Source: Patescibacteria group bacterium
GTDB lineage: Bacteria; Patescibacteriota; UBA1384; 2-12-FULL-50-11
Reading direction: 5' to 3'
Assembly: GCA_022843855.1 (NCBI GenBank)
Contig: JALHMV010000005.1
Location: 1-43,247 of the forward strand
DNA length: 43,247 bases
Below, piece after piece: positions 39,346-43,247 of this stretch; within the stretch, counting starts at the first letter, position 1, and each line of letters starts with the position of its first letter. A model generated the notes under the pieces. That model did not search any database and was not told where the DNA came from. It saw only the letters and a list, made by a program, of their open reading frames with translations. A program made the position numbers and the translations under genes.

Positions 39346-40471
39346 AAACACCGGACGTTTCTTCTTAATTGTCTGCTTACTGTTTGTCTTCGGCACTGGC
39401 TTTCTATTCGGCGCCGGGTATCAGCTCAATCGCGTCCAGCTCAATCTCAACGAGTTTTGGCAAGTCTTTGATCTTGTTGAGCGCGAACATGTTGGGTCGA
39501 TTGACAAGAAGAAGGCGGTTGAAGGGGCGACACGCGGATTTATCGACAGCCTCAACGATCCGTATAGTAGTTTTCTTTCGGCTGAAGAACGCACGAACCT
39601 ATCTGAGGAGCTAAGCGGGTCGTTCGAAGGTATCGGCGCTCGACTCGAGGAGAAGAACGGCCTGATAACTGTCGTTGCGCCGCTCTCCGGATCACCGGCC
39701 GAAAAAGCCGGCCTCAAGCCGCAAGACGTGATCGCTGAAATCAACGGTGAGTCAACGGAGAATATGAGACTTGATCAAGCGGTCGGTAAGATACGTGGCC
39801 AAGAAGGAACGGAAGTATCGTTGGTGATTGTTCGGCCGAAACAAGATAAGCCGATCGACCTCAAGATCGTCCGCCAAGCGATCTTGGTGCCGAGCGTTAC
39901 TTGGAAGATGATCGGCGCGGTTGGTTATATCGAGGTGAGCCAATTCGGCGACGATACCGTTGCGCTCTTTCAGCAGGCAGCGACCGAACTAAAAGACAAA
40001 CAAGCGAGCGCCATCGTTCTTGATCTCCGCAACAATCCCGGTGGGTATCTAAACGACGTCGCACCGATTGCTGGCGCTTTCTTGCCGCCGAGCTCGGTGG
40101 TGACCATCCAGAAATATAAGATCAAACCAAGCGAAGAAATTAAAACCACTACGATCCCCGTTTTTCCCAATACCCGACTGTTTGTCTTGGTTAACGGTGG
40201 GTCGGCGTCGGCCTCTGAGATTCTGGCTGGTGCGCTGAAAGACTACGGCCGTGCTCAGGTAATCGGCCAGAAAACATTTGGCAAGGGCTCGGTTCAGGAT
40301 ATTATTCCGTTGGGGGGCGGTGCAGCGCTGCGATTGACTGTTGCCGAATGGTTAACGCCGAAAGGGACGGTCGTCAACAAAGTCGGCATCGAGCCCGATA
40401 TCGTCGTTGAGGGAGAAAAAGGCGACGCTGATGATCCGATCCTGGAGAAAGCGCTAGAGCTGGCTCGTTAG
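39308..40471 (+). CDS. C-terminal processing peptidase (S41 family) with PDZ domain
   Basis: The product of 387 residues has one N-terminal membrane anchor (about 16-37), a helical stretch, a PDZ domain (about 105-190: GIGARLEEKNGLITV, PAEKAGLKPQD) and the protease core with the Ser of GGSASASEIL (298-306) and Lys326 in FGKGSV, the Ser-Lys dyad of CtpA/Prc enzymes. It should act outside the membrane on protein C-termini. ATG 39308 lies inside mnmA, giving a 38-nt overlap; no better in-frame start precedes the anchor. It is likely cotranscribed with mnmA. Confidence 0.92.
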   Translation: MGELESARTSHRKNTGRFFLIVCLLFVFGTGFLFGAGYQLNRVQLNLNEFWQVFDLVEREHVGSIDKKKAVEGATRGFIDSLNDPYSSFLSAEERTNLSEELSGSFEGIGARLEEKNGLITVVAPLSGSPAEKAGLKPQDVIAEINGESTENMRLDQAVGKIRGQEGTEVSLVIVRPKQDKPIDLKIVRQAILVPSVTWKMIGAVGYIEVSQFGDDTVALFQQAATELKDKQASAIVLDLRNNPGGYLNDVAPIAGAFLPPSSVVTIQKYKIKPSEEIKTTTIPVFPNTRLFVLVNGGSASASEILAGALKDYGRAQVIGQKTFGKGSVQDIIPLGGGAALRLTVAEWLTPKGTVVNKVGIEPDIVVEGEKGDADDPILEKALELAR

Positions 40472-40502
40472 CGGCCGTGTTCGCGACTCGGGATTTTTCC
40501 GT

Positions 40503-40508
40503 CATAAT
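40503..40508 (+). promoter_or_regulatory. -10 box of the small membrane gene before lemA
   Basis: CATAAT, 6 nt before ATG 40515. No ribosome site is seen. Confidence 0.4.
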
Positions 40509-40514
40509 TGTGGC

Positions 40515-40751
40515 ATGGAGCAGCCCAACGCGCTTATCACCGTCGCCGAAGCCGAGGAAGTTATCCAAGTCAAAACCGGCCCATTCAGTGTTCTCCGAAC
40601 ACCGATGATGATTATCCTTGGGCTGGCGATTGTTGCGATCGTCACGCTCCTGATCATGCTCGTTCTCTCGCTCAGAGGTTCTCGAACAGGCATCGAAGCG
40701 GCGGTACCGTTTTTGGACAAAACGACCATCGAAGACTTGCAAGTGCCGTAA
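40515..40751 (+). CDS. Small single-pass membrane protein (78 residues)
   Basis: The product has a soluble start (MEQPNALITVAEAEEVIQVK), one strong hydrophobic helix (about 31-53, MMIILGLAIVAIVTLLIMLV) and a short polar tail. No family was recognised. It lies between the processing protease and lemA on the same strand and has a -10 box near its start. Confidence 0.6.
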   Translation: MEQPNALITVAEAEEVIQVKTGPFSVLRTPMMIILGLAIVAIVTLLIMLVLSLRGSRTGIEAAVPFLDKTTIEDLQVP

Positions 40752-40760
40752 TCAAACGAG

Positions 40761-40766
40761 TACAGT
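40761..40766 (+). promoter_or_regulatory. -10 box of lemA
   Basis: TACAGT, 9 nt before ATG 40776. No ribosome site is seen. Confidence 0.4.
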
Positions 40767-40775
40767 AAGGCCATC

Positions 40776-41330
40776 ATGACAACAACACTTTGGATCATTC
40801 TTGGCGTCGTCGGGGTAATCGTTCTATGGTTTATCGTGACGTACAACTCGCTCGTTACATTAAAGAACCGCGTCGAAGAGGCTTGGAGCGATATCGATGT
40901 TCAACTCAAGCGTCGCTACGACCTAATCCCAAACCTGATTGAAGCGGTCAAAGGCTACGTGAAGCAAGAAAAAGACGTACTAACGCAGGTGACGGCAGCT
41001 CGTACCGCTGCTATGGGTGCGCAAACGCCGCACGATAAAGCGAAGGCCGAGAATATGTTAAGTGAGACTTTGAAGAGCTTGTTTGCGGTTTCGGAGGCGT
41101 ATCCCGACCTTAAATCGTCTACCAATTTCTCCCAACTTCAGACCGAGCTGACCGATACTGAAGATAAGATTCAGGCTTCGCGTCGGTTCTACAACACCAA
41201 TGTTCGCGACCTCAACACCAAGATTGAAACATTTCCTACCAATACAATTGCGGGGATGGTCGGCGCAACGAAGCGAGAGTTCTTCGAAGCAGCCGAAACT
41301 GAGCGCGAAAACGTCAAGGTAAGTTTCTAG
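40776..41330 (+). CDS. lemA: LemA-family protein
   Basis: The product of 184 residues has an N-terminal membrane helix (about 4-23), then YNSLVTLKNRVEEAWSDIDVQLKRRYDLIPNLIEAVKGY, the hallmark of LemA proteins, and a helical bundle ending with RRFYNTNVRDLNTKIETFPTN. LemA is a membrane-anchored protein of unclear role, often encoded next to HtpX or TPM-domain proteins. htpX follows 400 nt downstream here, with a small minus-strand gene between. Confidence 0.93.
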   Translation: MTTTLWIILGVVGVIVLWFIVTYNSLVTLKNRVEEAWSDIDVQLKRRYDLIPNLIEAVKGYVKQEKDVLTQVTAARTAAMGAQTPHDKAKAENMLSETLKSLFAVSEAYPDLKSSTNFSQLQTELTDTEDKIQASRRFYNTNVRDLNTKIETFPTNTIAGMVGATKREFFEAAETERENVKVSF

Positions 41331-41344
41331 TTTAGGTTACGGAA

Positions 41345-41373
41345 AAACAAAGTCGCCTATCCGAAGATAGGCG
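41345..41373 (-). terminator. Terminator of the small minus-strand gene
   Basis: CGCCTATC (41354-41361) pairs with GATAGGCG (41366-41373) around CGAA. On the minus strand a T-rich run (rc of GGAAAAACAAAGT) follows. It lies between converging stops at 41330 and 41394. Confidence 0.75.
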
Positions 41374-41393
41374 GCAGTGGAGTACTCGACTGA

Positions 41394-41642
41394 TTAGCGG
41401 CTTATCGAACCAGCAAGCTCCGTGTCAAGCGGCCCGCAAAGCTGACTATTTGTTACGGTGCCGCTGCCGTCGACAACCACAGTCGCCGATTGAAGGCGAT
41501 ACTCGTCAATGCATGGGTCATCGTTACGAGCAACAATCAGCGTCGAGCCGCCTGGGAAGTGAAGCGTGATGGCCTCACCTGTAGCGGCGACCTCTGAGCG
41601 CGCGTCTGCCTCCGTCTTCTTGTGGCTATCGTAAGTTTTCAT
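41394..41642 (-). CDS. Hypothetical small protein (82 residues)
   Basis: ATG 41642 is supported by CGGAG at about 8 nt; the upstream frame lacks a good start. The protein opens MKTYDSHKKTEADARSEVA, then a beta-rich part (EAITLHFPGGSTLIVARNDDP) with Cys in DDPCIDEY and SQLCGPL, and no membrane segment. No family was recognised. It is the only minus-strand gene between lemA and htpX and has its own terminator, which supports it being real. Confidence 0.6.
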   Translation of the reverse strand: MKTYDSHKKTEADARSEVAATGEAITLHFPGGSTLIVARNDDPCIDEYRLQSATVVVDGSGTVTNSQLCGPLDTELAGSISR

Positions 41643-41721
41643 GGGGCGTCTCCGAGAGGTAATTATCTCATCGTGAGGCTGTCGGATCAATAACAACATG
41701 GAAAAAAGGAGCAGGTTATCT

Positions 41722-41727
41722 TAGAAT
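41722..41727 (+). promoter_or_regulatory. -10 box of htpX
   Basis: TAGAAT, 6 nt before ATG 41734. A GGAG lies too far upstream (about 23 nt) to serve as ribosome site. Confidence 0.45.
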
Positions 41728-41733
41728 ACGCCT

Positions 41734-42624
41734 ATGTACAAAGAGATCGCTGCTAACAAACGCCGGACGTTTTATATATTCTTTGTTTTTGCCCTACTGA
41801 TGATCGCCATCGGCTGGGCGCTGTCGTATCTCTATGGTAATGTGATGATCTTGTATATCGCAGTTGGTATCGCGGTAATCCAAGCCTGGATCAGCTACTA
41901 TTTTTCCGACAAGGTTGCCCTAGCCAGTACTGGTGCCAAAGAGGCCTCCAAGGAGCAATACGGCGATCTTCATCGGTTGGTCGAGAACCTGGCGATTACC
42001 GCCGGTCTGCCGAAGCCCCGCCTGTACGTCATCGACGATCCATCGCCAAACGCCTTTGCGACCGGTCGTGACCCACAACATGCGGCGATCGCCGTCACGA
42101 CGGGGTTACTCGACGTCATGGAGAAACGCGAGCTGGAAGGGGTGCTGGCCCACGAACTTGCCCACGTCGGCAATCGCGATATTTTAGTCATGACGGTGGC
42201 AGTCACGCTTGTCGGAGCGGTTGTTCTTATCTCCGATATACTCTTACGTTCTTGGTTCTGGAGAAGTCGTGACGATAACGATAGCAAGTCGAGCGGGGCT
42301 GTTATGCTCATCGCTATCGCTTTAGCAATCCTTGCGCCGCTGTTTGCTCAGCTCATCCAGCTCGCCGTTTCAAGGAAGCGTGAGTATCTGGCGGACGCTA
42401 CCGGTTCGATGCTGACGCGCTTTCCGGAGGGGTTGGCCTCCGCGCTCGAAAAGATTGAGCGCTACGAACGACCGATGGCGAAAGCGAATCGAGCGACCGC
42501 TCATCTCTTCATTAACGAACCGTTCGGCATCGAAGAGAAGAAGTCACGTTCGTGGTTGGCGACCGTTTTTTCGACTCACCCACCGATTCCCGATCGCGTC
42601 AGCAAACTGCGCGCTATGCTGTAA
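41734..42624 (+). CDS. htpX: HtpX-family membrane zinc metalloprotease (M48)
   Basis: The product of 296 residues has two N-terminal membrane helices (about 12-33 and 36-56), the zinc motif HELAH (His140, Glu141, His144) in VLAHELAHVGNRD, two further helices (about 150-170 and 190-212) and the third ligand region SRKREYLADATG. It degrades misfolded membrane proteins from the cytoplasmic side. It is directly followed by ligA without a spacer. Its proximity to lemA matches a frequent bacterial neighbourhood. Confidence 0.94.
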   Translation: MYKEIAANKRRTFYIFFVFALLMIAIGWALSYLYGNVMILYIAVGIAVIQAWISYYFSDKVALASTGAKEASKEQYGDLHRLVENLAITAGLPKPRLYVIDDPSPNAFATGRDPQHAAIAVTTGLLDVMEKRELEGVLAHELAHVGNRDILVMTVAVTLVGAVVLISDILLRSWFWRSRDDNDSKSSGAVMLIAIALAILAPLFAQLIQLAVSRKREYLADATGSMLTRFPEGLASALEKIERYERPMAKANRATAHLFINEPFGIEEKKSRSWLATVFSTHPPIPDRVSKLRAML

Positions 42625-43247
42625 ATGGCCGGTACTGTTCCAGCTGAACGGATCAAGCGTCTTGAGGAACTGATCAAACGGTTACGACAAGACTATTACG
42701 AACACGATAATCCATCTGTCAGCGACGCGGTCTACGATTCGCTCCTGGATGAGCTCCGACGTCTGGCGAAGGATTTCCCGGGGGAAGTCAGCCAGGAGTT
42801 GATCGGTGAGCAAGTCGGCGGTACGCCGTCGCCCAAGTTTGTGAAAGTGACGCATCGAGAGCCGATGCTCTCGCTCTCTGACGTAAAAAACGAAGAGGAC
42901 TTCCAGGGGTGGGTTGCTCGCATGAACAAGCTTCTTGGCGAATCGCTCGGAGCTTTCTTCGCTGAACTGAAAGTTGATGGGTTAGCGATATCGCTTCATT
43001 ACGAAAAGGGGTTACTGGTTCAAGCCGCAACTCGTGGTGACGGGCGGGTCGGTGAGGATGTGACGCGGAACGCACTAACAATTGAGACGATTCCCGTCCA
43101 GCTGCCTATCCTTAAAGACTTGCCCGACGAGATCGAAGTTCGGGGCGAGATTTACATGCCGCTCAAAGATTTTCAACAGATGAACGATGAACGCTCCGCT
43201 CGCGGGGAGCCGCTCTTTGCCAACCCTCGCAACGCCTCGGCGGGAGC
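42625..43247 (+). CDS. ligA: NAD-dependent DNA ligase, N-terminal part (cut by window end)
   Basis: ATG 42625 follows the htpX stop immediately and the frame is open to the end of the window, giving about 207 residues. Seen are the Ia domain (IKRLRQDYYEHDNPSVSDAVYD, which binds NMN), HREPMLSLSDV and the adenylation motif ELKVDGLAIS with active-site Lys116, then RGDGRVGEDVTRNA and VRGEIYM. The enzyme seals nicks in replication and repair. The remaining adenylation, OB, zinc, HhH and BRCT parts lie beyond the window. Confidence 0.95.
   Translation, partial: MAGTVPAERIKRLEELIKRLRQDYYEHDNPSVSDAVYDSLLDELRRLAKDFPGEVSQELIGEQVGGTPSPKFVKVTHREPMLSLSDVKNEEDFQGWVARMNKLLGESLGAFFAELKVDGLAISLHYEKGLLVQAATRGDGRVGEDVTRNALTIETIPVQLPILKDLPDEIEVRGEIYMPLKDFQQMNDERSARGEPLFANPRNASAG

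Noticed and set aside
1-43247. CRISPR array, insertion sequence, prophage or integrated element
   Set aside because: No direct repeat series, transposase, integrase, cas or phage structural gene was recognised. The only composition shift (10650-12552) has no visible mobility gene or flanking repeats.

Overview
The window is about 43 kb of gene-dense bacterial chromosome with roughly half G+C. The best fit is a Candidate Phyla Radiation (Patescibacteria) genome. This is an inference from content and style: short housekeeping enzymes (MetRS, RsmI and PcrA without usual C-terminal extensions), a compact type IV pilus operon, CvpA-CAP and DUF348/G5/lysozyme-like surface proteins, heavy use of 1-4 nt gene overlaps, and many genes whose -10 box lies only 6-10 nt before the start codon. 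TGA is read as stop, so it is not one of the UGA-glycine lineages. No rRNA, tRNA, CRISPR array, transposase or integrase was recognised.

Layout. 1-3107 (+): the end of hisS and complete ileS. 3128-4903 (-): a lipoprotein alpha/beta hydrolase. 5000-5650 (+): PlsC-like acyltransferase, followed by a 680-nt stretch with broken coding fragments and two minus-strand terminators. 6332-8304: a VanX-like D,D-dipeptidase divergent from D-Ala-D-Ala ligase. 8385-10062 (-): an M14 deacylase-like gene and a GNAT gene behind a promoter, an 18-residue leader peptide with tandem Trp codons, and an intrinsic terminator, that is, a predicted tryptophan attenuator. 10070-15475 (+): an N-acyl amino acid/homoserine-lactone synthase-like acyltransferase, a small membrane protein, a membrane-anchored methyltransferase, a 7TM-GAF histidine kinase, a hypothetical gene and a receiver-only response regulator; a 36-residue cysteine-rich protein lies on the opposite strand. 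15503-16822: murA.

16819-25659 (-): a type IV pilus operon read as pilB, pilC, three pilin-like genes, pilM, pilN, pilO, preceded by a small sigma-70-family factor with its own terminator. PilB carries an N-terminal HU/IHF-like domain, an unusual fusion. 25775-30500 (+): dnaX, dnaB and a PcrA/UvrD helicase in tight overlap. 30522-43247 (mostly +): small membrane proteins, a wall-lytic protein, rsmA, rsmI, metG, an EamA transporter, tatD, a CvpA-CAP fusion, mnmA, a C-terminal processing protease, lemA, htpX and the start of ligA.

The most interesting region is 8.4-15.5 kb. A putative acyl-amino-acid (signal) synthase and a membrane receptor kinase lie on one strand, and a Trp-attenuated GNAT/deacylase pair lies on the other. 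A speculative reading is a locus that makes, senses and breaks down an acylated amino acid, with the breakdown arm released by tryptophan shortage. Codon usage suggests the methyltransferase and the kinase's membrane half came from a different source than the kinase core.
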